From: Hyphomicrobiales bacterium
Lineage (GTDB): Bacteria > Pseudomonadota > Alphaproteobacteria > Rhizobiales > JAKIUO01
Length of the DNA stretch: 6,376 bases
Direction of reading: 5' to 3'
NCBI GenBank assembly: GCA_027069645.1
Contig: JALXEI010000128.1
Span: 1-6,376 of the forward strand
Notes under the pieces: generated by a model
What the model was told of the DNA's origin: nothing
What the model saw: the letters and a program-made list of their open reading frames with translations, nothing else
Database searches by the model: none
Shown: positions 1 to 5,452 of the stretch, in pieces
How the letters are laid out: each line of letters begins with the position of its first letter
How positions within the stretch are numbered: position 1 is the stretch's first letter
Position numbers and translations under genes: made by a program

Positions 1-387
1 TCCCAGCAGTGTGCGAACAATACCACGCAGACGGTTGTTTATGCGTATTTTTTTGTATCTGTTTTTGGGGGAAGTCCCAAGCGCGGCGCCGGTATAGGGA
101 TCGGTCAGTAACAGGCCCTCGCCGCCCTTGCGCGTGATGACGATCTTGCCGCTTTTTTTGTTTTTGAACAGTCGACCATGCAGCCAGGCTTCAAGAATGG
201 CGGCAGACTGTTTGTGACCGGAGCGGGCAATAGCGCGGGCCGTTTTGATCTTTTTTGATGTGCTCCGCTCCTTCAGTTGTTGCACGAGGTCGGGAAATTC
301 GGCAGCCGTTGCAGCGGGCGTGCCGACAAGAGGCGTGCAAAAGGCCAGAGCGAGAATCAGAAAGTGAAAGAAAAACAGCCGTTGCAT
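1..387 (-). CDS. urtB: Urea ABC transporter permease UrtB, N-terminal part (cut by window edge)
   Basis: Only the first 129 codons are present; the gene continues beyond base 1. UrtB is one of two inner-membrane permease subunits of the UrtABCDE urea importer, a branched-chain-amino-acid-type ABC transporter. The visible part starts with a hydrophobic signal segment (MQRLFFFHFLILALAF, residues 1-16, Ala-rich cleavage region near residues 24-27). It continues into the soluble periplasmic region found ahead of the LivH-like membrane domain in long proteobacterial UrtB proteins. The stretch ending in TDPYTG...INNRLRG (about residues 93-121) matches what I recall of this family. The ATG at 387 is preferred because GGA lies six bases upstream; an in-frame ATG at 408 would add seven residues but has no clear ribosome binding site. 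It lies directly behind urtA on the same strand, which fits the urtABCDE order. The permease domain itself cannot be seen here. Confidence 0.85.
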   Translation of the reverse strand, partial: MQRLFFFHFLILALAFCTPLVGTPAATAAEFPDLVQQLKERSTSKKIKTARAIARSGHKQSAAILEAWLHGRLFKNKKSGKIVITRKGGEGLLLTDPYTGAALGTSPKNRYKKIRINNRLRGIVRTLLG

Positions 388-437
388 GAGTGTTCCGGTG
401 ATATTCATTGTTATTTGTCGACGATTGCCGAGGGGCA

Positions 438-466
438 GGATGGAGCGATTTGTAACCGCTCCATCC
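438..466 (-). promoter_or_regulatory. Hairpin between urtA and urtB
   Basis: A perfect 10-bp inverted repeat (GGATGGAGCG / CGCTCCATCC) with a 9-base loop sits between the urtA stop and the urtB start. No T-run follows it in the minus direction, so it is not a classical intrinsic terminator for the operon. In ABC transporter operons, hairpins behind the binding-protein gene often protect that part of the mRNA or reduce read-through, so that much more binding protein than permease is made. That role is inferred here. Confidence 0.6.
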
Positions 467-492
467 ATTATTGTATGTCTTTGCCGAAAGGG

Positions 493-1809
493 CTATTTGG
501 CAGCCGCAGCGCCCAGACATTTCTTTTCTTTGGTATTGTAGTTACCGCATTTCAGACCGACCCAGTCGGAAACCAGATCTTTTGAACCGGGCAGATAGTC
601 GGACCAGGCATCGCCGGGTACCAGCTTGTCGGTTTGCCAGACGACATCAAACTGACCGTCTTCCTGCACTTCACCGATCAGCACCGGTTTGGTGATGTGA
701 TGGTTTTTCAGCATTTCCGACATGCCACCTGTAAGGTTTGGCACCTTGATGCCAGGCAGGGCGGCGATGACCTTGTCGGGGTCGGTTGTGCCAGCTTTCT
801 CGACGGCCTTCACCCACATGTTGAAGCCGATATAGTGGGCTTCCATCGGATCATTGGTGACCCGTTTGGGGTTTTTGGTAAAGGCTTTCCATTTCTTGAT
901 GAAAGCCGCGTTTTCGGGTGTATCAACAGACTGGAAATAGTTCCAGGCGGCCAGATGACCAACGAGCGGTTTGGTGTCGATCCCGGCCAGTTCTTCTTCA
1001 CCGACAGAAAAGGCGACGACCGGAATATCTTCCGCCTTGATGCCCTGATTGGCCAGCTCCTTGTAGAAGGGGACGTTGGCATCACCGTTAATGGTCGATA
1101 CAACGGCAGTTTTTTTGCCCGCCGAGCCGAATTTCTTGATTTTGGCAACGATGGTTTGCCAGTCGGAATGACCAAACGGCGTATAGTTGATCATGATATC
1201 CTCTTCCTTGACGCCCTTTGCGAGCAGATAGGCCTTGAGGATTTTGTTTGTGGTGCGCGGGTAGACATAGTCGGTTCCCGCGAGGACCCAGCGTTTGACC
1301 GCACCACCGTCTTCACTCATCAGATAGTCAACGGCAGGAATGGCCTGCTGGTTCGGGGCCGCACCGGTATAAAAGACGTTGCGTTCGCTTTCCTCGCCTT
1401 CATACTGGACGGGATAAAACAGAATGCTGTTGAGTTCCTTGAACACCGGCAGGACCGATTTGCGGGAAACCGATGTCCAGCAGCCAAAGACCGCATCAAC
1501 CTTTTTCTTGGAAATCAGTTCGCGGGCCTTTTCGGCGAACAGGGGCCAGTTGGAAGCCGGGTCAACCACCACCGCTTCCAGTTTGCGGCCCAGCAGACCG
1601 CCTTTTTTGTTCTGCTCGTCAATGAGCATCAGCATGGCATCTTTCAGGGTTGTTTCCGAGATGGCCATTGTTCCCGACAGGGAGTGCAAAATACCCACCT
1701 TGATGGGCCCCTTGTCGTCAGCGGCCCTTGCCGTCGTGCCCTGAAACAGGCTGATAGTCATTGCCAGAATGGCCGCGGTCGCGATAACCGCCCCTTTGAG
1801 GCTTTTCAT
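493..1809 (-). CDS. urtA: Urea ABC transporter substrate-binding protein UrtA
   Basis: This 438-residue periplasmic protein captures urea and delivers it to the UrtBC permease. Residues 1-29 form a Sec signal peptide (MKSLKG, then a hydrophobic core, then ARA before the likely cut). The mature part is a type I periplasmic binding fold. Segments typical of UrtA/FmdD-like proteins are visible: GILHSLSGTMAISE (39-52), FGCWTSVSRKSVLPVF (108-123), FYPVQYEGEE (131-140), YTGAAPNQQ (147-155), TDYVYPRTTNKI (179-190), NGDANVPFYK (241-250) and MEAHYIGFNMW (322-332). The length is normal for the family. The start is well supported by AGGAG seven bases upstream. urtB follows on the same strand, and a sigma-54 promoter lies just upstream, which fits nitrogen-controlled urea uptake. 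Two cysteines near the C-terminus (C421, C431) could form a disulfide. An amide-binding relative such as FmdD is the main alternative, but the UrtB neighbour argues for urea. Confidence 0.95.
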   Translation of the reverse strand: MKSLKGAVIATAAILAMTISLFQGTTARAADDKGPIKVGILHSLSGTMAISETTLKDAMLMLIDEQNKKGGLLGRKLEAVVVDPASNWPLFAEKARELISKKKVDAVFGCWTSVSRKSVLPVFKELNSILFYPVQYEGEESERNVFYTGAAPNQQAIPAVDYLMSEDGGAVKRWVLAGTDYVYPRTTNKILKAYLLAKGVKEEDIMINYTPFGHSDWQTIVAKIKKFGSAGKKTAVVSTINGDANVPFYKELANQGIKAEDIPVVAFSVGEEELAGIDTKPLVGHLAAWNYFQSVDTPENAAFIKKWKAFTKNPKRVTNDPMEAHYIGFNMWVKAVEKAGTTDPDKVIAALPGIKVPNLTGGMSEMLKNHHITKPVLIGEVQEDGQFDVVWQTDKLVPGDAWSDYLPGSKDLVSDWVGLKCGNYNTKEKKCLGAAAAK

Positions 1810-1816
1810 TTCTTTT

Positions 1817-1821
1817 CTCCT
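1817..1821 (-). promoter_or_regulatory. Ribosome binding site of urtA
   Basis: AGGAG on the minus strand, seven bases before the urtA ATG. It is the strongest Shine-Dalgarno sequence in the window and fixes the start, as expected for a binding protein made in large amounts. Confidence 0.85.
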
Positions 1822-1852
1822 AACAGAAGTTGTTCATACCGCCCGCTTACAT

Positions 1853-1868
1853 GGCAAGGGATGTGCCA
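1853..1868 (-). promoter_or_regulatory. Sigma-54 (RpoN) promoter of urtA
   Basis: The minus strand reads TGGCACATCCCTTGCC. This matches the -24/-12 consensus TGGCAC-N5-TTGCW at all but the last position, with the required GG and GC spacing. Transcription would start near base 1842, giving a 5' leader of about 33 bases that contains the AGGAG site. Sigma-54 promoters need an activator bound upstream; for urea uptake the likely one is NtrC. The transcription start is inferred from the motif. Confidence 0.85.
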
Positions 1869-1977
1869 GTTGGTTAATGATGTGTTAAATTTGTATCCAG
1901 GTGATTGTTATATAGGTATAAATATGATTGTGATGAGATAATATGCATCGAAAATAATACATTGTTCAGCGATAGCT

Positions 1978-1994
1978 TGCATAAAAAACAAGCA
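1978..1994. promoter_or_regulatory. Possible NtrC enhancer site
   Basis: TGCATAAAAAACAAGCA has the TGC-N11-GCA outer core of NtrC sites (classical form TGCACCNNNNNGGTGCA). It lies roughly 135-150 bases upstream of the predicted urtA start, a normal enhancer distance. The inner positions are AT-rich and do not keep the full ACC/GGT symmetry, and only one site was found, so this is a moderate match supported mainly by its position relative to the sigma-54 promoter. Confidence 0.4.
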
Positions 1995-2105
1995 CAAATT
2001 TCATTCGAAGACCAGGATTTAATCACAAAAATATTTGAATAAAAAACGTTCAAGGTGCTGGTTCGGGTAGTGCAGATTTCCTGGGGGAGCGTTCGAAAAG
2101 ATGTT

Positions 2106-2140
2106 TCTGAAGATTGTTTGCAAGACATGCAATCTTCAGA
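2106..2140. repeat. Perfect 11-bp inverted repeat, possible operator or leader hairpin
   Basis: TCTGAAGATTG (2106-2116) and CAATCTTCAGA (2130-2140) are exact inverted copies separated by 13 bases. Inside lies a second dyad, TTGCA-N5-TGCAA (2118-2132), which overlaps the inner ends of the arms. No T-run follows in either direction, so a simple terminator is unlikely. It lies about 130 bases upstream of the plus-strand membrane-protein gene and about 265 bases upstream of the predicted urtA transcription start, so it could be a repressor or activator site or a structured leader of the former. The bound factor is unknown. Confidence 0.6.
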
Positions 2141-2271
2141 CAGCAAATTCACAGGGCGTTCGAGCGTCACAATATTGCCGATTTGCCTCTGACTCATGAA
2201 AGCAGGGATCTGAAACGGCTCTTTCCCGCCTGGAGGAAGTCGGGGGAAAAATATAGTCTGGTGTTTTTCAG

Positions 2272-3270
2272 ATGAACTATCGTAATGCGTTTGCACCGGG
2301 TCCTCCCGGCAGAACAGATATGGCGCTTCCGGCGGCCTTCTCGACGCGCCGGCATCCCCCTGTTGACCGGTCGGGAGCGTTGCCAGATATTCCTCCGGAG
2401 GGGGAAAAACGCAAAATACGCAGCAGGAAACGTTTCCGCCAAACCGGCGAGGTGCTGATTGGCCTGATCATTGTGGCTCTGCTGCTTGCCGGGTGGCTCG
2501 ATCGGGATCAGCAATATATTGTTGCATCGCATGGTATCGGTTACGGGCTGGGGATCGTCGGCAGCGCCCTGATGTTGCTGTTGCTGATCTATCCGCTGCG
2601 CCGGCACTGGCCGGGTTTGCTGCGCGCCGGGCGGGTGACATTGTGGTTTCGATTGCACCTGATTGCCGGGATCATCGGCCCCCTGCTCATTCTTTACCAT
2701 GCCGGTTTCAAAACGCAGTCTGTTTTGGGAACCCTCGCGGTGATGCTGATGATTGCAATGGCCCTGAGCGGGCTTCTGGGGCGCTATCTATACGGCCAGC
2801 TTCATGGCGGAATTGCCGGTGAACGCATCCGGATTCGCGATATCATCAAGGATGCTGTCATGTTTAAACGCCTGTTCGGGGCCGATTTGCAGGATGTGGA
2901 AGGGGTCGCCCGGCAGATGCAGGAATATGAAACGCGGCTGCGTAAACCGCTGCGCGGCCTGTTCACGGGCTTTTGCGATCTGTTATATATGCGCAAGGGA
3001 ACCGGTTATTGCCGAAGGGAACTGAAACAGGCCGCCCGTCGCAGTCTGGCCCGCCAGGCCCGCCGTTCCGGCTGGAACGAACGCGAGTTGCAAAATCGTA
3101 TCGGCGCAGCCGAGGACCGGCTGGATGCCTGTTGTGCGGCTCTTGGTCGCGTGGCCTGGTATCGTATTCACGAACGCCTGTTCGGCTTCTGGTATATATT
3201 GCACTCGCCTTTGATACTGCTCGTTCTGGCCACCGGTCTGGCGCACATCATCGTGGTCCATATTGGTTGA
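2272..3270 (+). CDS. Multi-pass membrane protein, probable di-heme b-type cytochrome-like
   Basis: The protein has 332 residues and no name I can assign. After a Pro/Arg-rich N-terminal tail (1-58) come hydrophobic helices at about 60-76, 88-108, 124-143 and 150-170, then a basic, probably helical hydrophilic region of about 130 residues (175-303), then a last helix at 306-329. Two helices each carry histidines exactly 14 positions apart: H129/H143 and H311/H325. This His-N13-His pairing is how cytochrome b, ferric reductases and NADPH oxidases hold two stacked hemes, so I infer heme binding and transmembrane electron transfer. Further histidines (H178, H330) lie near helix ends. No flavin, NAD or iron-sulfur motif is present, so a partner protein would be needed. 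The ATG at 2272 is the first in frame after a TAG but lacks a good ribosome binding site; the ATG at 2320 (residue 17) is possible. The gene diverges from urtA and converges on the glycosyltransferase gene with a 16-base gap. Confidence 0.8.
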   Translation: MNYRNAFAPGPPGRTDMALPAAFSTRRHPPVDRSGALPDIPPEGEKRKIRSRKRFRQTGEVLIGLIIVALLLAGWLDRDQQYIVASHGIGYGLGIVGSALMLLLLIYPLRRHWPGLLRAGRVTLWFRLHLIAGIIGPLLILYHAGFKTQSVLGTLAVMLMIAMALSGLLGRYLYGQLHGGIAGERIRIRDIIKDAVMFKRLFGADLQDVEGVARQMQEYETRLRKPLRGLFTGFCDLLYMRKGTGYCRRELKQAARRSLARQARRSGWNERELQNRIGAAEDRLDACCAALGRVAWYRIHERLFGFWYILHSPLILLVLATGLAHIIVVHIG

Positions 3271-3286
3271 CGACGGGTATTTCGTA

Positions 3287-4435
3287 TCAGTTCAGCAGTT
3301 CCCGATAGAAAGCTTCGGTCTGTTCCTGCATGCGGGCCAGTGTAAATTCTTCGGCAACCCTTTGCCGCAGGGCTGTGGCGCGCGCCAGAAAGGCTTGCGG
3401 GCTGGTCAGATAAGCCGTCAGTTGTTGTTGTAATGCTTCCGTGTTACCGGCGGCAACGCGCGGCATTTTGATGTCTCCGGTCAGTTCAGGCAGGCCTGTT
3501 TCGCCAGTCAGGATCATCGGCATTCCCACCGCGGCGGCGCGCAAGGCAACAACCGGAATTGTTTTCGGTCTTGCGGGCAGAACGAGGCATCCCCCCTTCA
3601 AAAAGGCCAGTCGGGCATCCAGCGGCGCATTGAAGAAAACCCGGTGTGACAGACCATAGCGATCCACCTGGGCTCGAAACTGTTTTTCTGCGGGGCCGGT
3701 ACCGGCGACAAGGGCGCCGGTCGTGTGTGTGTTTTTCATGCGGGCAAGGGCCCTGATCAGGGTATCAAGGCCGCATTCGCGATCGAGCCTGCCGACAAAC
3801 AGGAAATCGGAGGCCATGTCGATAATCTGTCGGGGGGCAAATTCCTGTTCGGCAAGACCATCATGAATGACGCGGGCCGGACAGGGCAGGGGGCCGAATT
3901 TTTGCTGCCAGTGATCCGCCAGTAACTTGCTGTTGAAAATCAGCCCGTCTGCCCGGGACCATTGTGAACCGGATGACCCGGTTAGTGGCAGCAATCTTTG
4001 TCGCGGTGCATTCAGGAACGCCTCTCCGGGGCTGCAAACGCATATGGTCCGGCGTTTCCGGGGATCGGTTTTCTTTCGGACGTGGCAGGCGAGATTCACG
4101 CCCGCCTCGCCGTGGCCATGAAGAACGAGCGGTTCAGATGTATCCTGCCGGAGCTGTTCCTGAACGAAATCGACCGCTTTTTTCAGGACCGGGATTGTGC
4201 TGGTCAGATTTGTATAGATATTGCGTGTGTCAAATGGCAGGTAAAGGCTGTCGCCGGAACAGAACTTTTCGATTCTGCCGAATGCCCTTCTTGCGTCCGG
4301 GTTGTTGCCGTCCTGCAACCAGATCATCCCGACACTGTGACCGGTTGTTGTTCCGGCACGGGCCAGATCAGGGATATGGGTCAGTGAAGCTTCGCTTCGT
4401 CGGCCCTGGGGTTGCAGTATATGTATGATCCGCAT
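3287..4435 (-). CDS. GT4-type glycosyltransferase with altered active-site motif
   Basis: This 382-residue protein resembles GT4 (GT-B fold) glycosyltransferases, which move a sugar from a nucleotide-sugar to a growing glycan at the cytoplasmic side of the inner membrane. Evidence: an N-terminal Rossmann start (MRIIHILQPQG), VIHDGL near 189-194 where GT4 enzymes have 'IPNGVD', FLFVGRLDRECGLDTLIRAL (211-230), VAGTGPAEKQF (243-253), and the nucleotide-sugar region 284-317 ending in TGETGLPEL. The donor-binding E-x7-E motif is here K291-x7-R299: both acids are replaced by basic residues, which is unusual and may mean altered activity or a non-catalytic partner. The reading frame is intact. The start at 4435 has only a weak purine-rich site upstream (AGAAAGAAAA). 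It follows the Wza-like gene on the same strand with about 90 bases between, so the two are probably co-transcribed for polysaccharide production. Substrate unknown. Confidence 0.82.
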   Translation of the reverse strand: MRIIHILQPQGRRSEASLTHIPDLARAGTTTGHSVGMIWLQDGNNPDARRAFGRIEKFCSGDSLYLPFDTRNIYTNLTSTIPVLKKAVDFVQEQLRQDTSEPLVLHGHGEAGVNLACHVRKKTDPRKRRTICVCSPGEAFLNAPRQRLLPLTGSSGSQWSRADGLIFNSKLLADHWQQKFGPLPCPARVIHDGLAEQEFAPRQIIDMASDFLFVGRLDRECGLDTLIRALARMKNTHTTGALVAGTGPAEKQFRAQVDRYGLSHRVFFNAPLDARLAFLKGGCLVLPARPKTIPVVALRAAAVGMPMILTGETGLPELTGDIKMPRVAAGNTEALQQQLTAYLTSPQAFLARATALRQRVAEEFTLARMQEQTEAFYRELLN

Positions 4436-4484
4436 CTGTTTTCTTTCTGTCTGACAGTGAAGCGGGCCGGAATGATCGGCCAGT

Positions 4485-4516
4485 GATCCCTGTATCAGAA
4501 GATCCCTATATCAGCA
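4485..4516. repeat. Tandem 16-bp repeat between export and glycosyltransferase genes
   Basis: GATCCCTGTATCAGAA (4485-4500) is followed directly by GATCCCTATATCAGCA (4501-4516), identical at 14 of 16 positions. It lies in the gap of about 90 bases between the Wza-like and glycosyltransferase genes. It looks like a recent small duplication. A short palindrome CTGTC-T-GACAG (4447-4457) is nearby, closer to the glycosyltransferase start. No function can be assigned. Confidence 0.7.
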
Positions 4517-4525
4517 GACAGTGGT

Positions 4526-5290
4526 TTAGAACAGGCGTTCGACAATTTTAAGCGTATCACCCGGTTTTATTTCGTAATTGTTGGGTACATAGGTGCGGAC
4601 CAGTTTTCCTCCCAGCTTGCGAATGACCAGAGCTTTTTTCTCATTGGCGCGCGGCGAGTAGCCACCGGCGATGGCCACGGCGGTTTCGATGGTCATGCCG
4701 ACGACAAAGGGATATTGCCCGGCATTGCGGACTTCGCCAAGGATATAGAACGGGCGATGGGTGCTGATTTCAACCGTGACCTTGGGGTCGCGGATATAGG
4801 ACTGACGCAGTTTTCCGGCTACCTCCTGCTCAAGCGCCTGCGTTGTCAGGCCACGCGCGTGCACGGAGCCAATCAGCGGCATGGAGATATTGCCGCCGCC
4901 GTCAATGCGATAGAGCCGTGACAGATTGCTCTGCTCGAAAACATCAATACGCACAACATCGCCGCTGTCGAGCTGGTAGGGGCTGCCGTCACGATTGGCA
5001 TAGATCCGGGCATAGGTGAATCCGTCACGCGAGCGATCAGTCCAGATAGTTGTGTCGGCATGAGGGAAGCCGCGCATCCGGCGCGGTTGTACGGGATGAC
5101 GGCTGCGGTCAAAAAAAGGATCGTAGGAAGGATCGATATTGTCGGGACGCTGCGGCATATATTTGGAATTTGTCCGGGCCGCGAGATCGGACGGGGCGAT
5201 TTTGGCCGGTGCGTGTCGGTGATTGCGCGAACTGCATCCGCCCAGCAAAAGAGCTGCGCCAAGGAATACCACTACCAGACGACCGTACAT
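4526..5290 (-). CDS. Polysaccharide export lipoprotein, Wza-like (Poly_export and SLBB domains)
   Basis: Outer-membrane proteins of this family form the channel through which capsule or exopolysaccharide leaves the cell. Counted from the ATG at 5290 it has 254 residues. Residues 1-18 are a lipoprotein signal with lipobox LGGC; the acylated cysteine is C19. A polar Arg/Pro/Asp-rich stretch of about 85 residues follows, then a Poly_export domain (about 104-176: YQLDSGDVVRIDVFEQ, then GNISMPLIGSVHARG, then YIRDPKVTVEI). An SLBB-type segment comes next (about 180-224: FYILGEVRNAGQYPF, then AVAIAGGYSPRA), and the protein ends with EIKPGDTLKI. It is shorter than E. coli Wza and lacks that protein's C-terminal helix, as is usual for short alphaproteobacterial members. 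The ATG at 5290 is preferred over 5308 because GAGG lies five bases upstream and it gives a better signal peptide. It heads a probable operon with the glycosyltransferase and diverges from the Wzz-like gene. Confidence 0.9.
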   Translation of the reverse strand: MYGRLVVVFLGAALLLGGCSSRNHRHAPAKIAPSDLAARTNSKYMPQRPDNIDPSYDPFFDRSRHPVQPRRMRGFPHADTTIWTDRSRDGFTYARIYANRDGSPYQLDSGDVVRIDVFEQSNLSRLYRIDGGGNISMPLIGSVHARGLTTQALEQEVAGKLRQSYIRDPKVTVEISTHRPFYILGEVRNAGQYPFVVGMTIETAVAIAGGYSPRANEKKALVIRKLGGKLVRTYVPNNYEIKPGDTLKIVERLF

Positions 5291-5295
5291 GACAA

Positions 5296-5299
5296 CCTC
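5296..5299 (-). promoter_or_regulatory. Ribosome binding site deciding the start of the Wza-like gene
   Basis: GAGG on the minus strand, five bases before the ATG at 5290. The alternative ATG at 5308 has no comparable site, so the shorter form is preferred. Confidence 0.55.
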
Positions 5300-5439
5300 G
5301 AAATCCATTCAACAAACTACACATCCCTATTGCTAGATCATCATGGTTAAGAAAGCGTGAGCGTCCGTATCTTTCTGATGCAGATTAAGCAAATGGTTAC
5401 GCAAAACGGCCAATATGCGGGAAAATTCAGCTTTTTGGC
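5300..5439. promoter_or_regulatory. Divergent promoter region of the polysaccharide genes
   Basis: The space between the oppositely oriented Wza-like and Wzz-like genes must hold promoters for at least one direction, since both genes appear to begin here. I found no clear -35/-10 pair, no sigma-54 motif and no strong dyad, so exact promoter positions are not given. Confidence 0.4.
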
Positions 5440-5444
5440 AAGGA
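5440..5444 (+). promoter_or_regulatory. Ribosome binding site deciding the start of the Wzz-like gene
   Basis: AAGGA eight bases before the ATG at 5453. The in-frame upstream starts (GTG 5357, ATG 5378, ATG 5393) have no such site. Confidence 0.6.
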
Positions 5445-5452
5445 TCGGATTC

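Larger units (their letters stand above)
1870..2271. other. Intergenic regulatory stretch between divergent genes
   Basis: No convincing gene lies in this stretch of about 400 bases. The part from about 1870 to 2050 is clearly richer in A and T than its surroundings, as is common for activator-controlled sigma-54 upstream regions that bend. It holds the possible NtrC site, a perfect 11-bp inverted repeat, and the leader of the plus-strand membrane-protein gene. I could not pick a convincing -35/-10 promoter for that gene. An 8-base direct repeat GCGTTCGA occurs at 2089-2096 and 2156-2163, one copy on each side of the inverted repeat. Confidence 0.6.

Noticed and set aside
634..1941. Long plus-strand open frame of 435 codons
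   Set aside because: It lies antisense to urtA, whose signal peptide, family motifs, ribosome binding site and promoter are all clear. The plus-strand product shows no recognisable domain.
1885..1960. Possible IHF site between the NtrC-like site and the sigma-54 promoter
   Set aside because: The best match (AATCACCTGGATA on the minus strand) differs from the consensus at two core positions, too weak to annotate.
2046..2080. A second NtrC-like site around GGTGC...GTGCA
   Set aside because: The spacing is N13 rather than N11 between TGC and GCA, so it does not fit.
1874..2296. Minus-strand open frame of 140 codons in the intergenic stretch
   Set aside because: It runs through the AT-rich regulatory region and the candidate NtrC site, has unusual composition, resembles no family I know and has no ribosome binding site.
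2194..2700. Minus-strand open frame of 168 codons
   Set aside because: It is antisense to the start of the membrane-protein gene, and its Gln/Pro-rich product looks like a shadow translation.
3271..3286. Bidirectional terminator between the converging genes
   Set aside because: The 16-base gap has no stem-loop with a T-run. Termination must use another mechanism or signals inside the genes.
3964..4428. Plus-strand open frames opposite the glycosyltransferase
   Set aside because: They are overlapped by the GT4-like frame, which has clear motifs. The plus products are Arg/Cys-rich with no domain.
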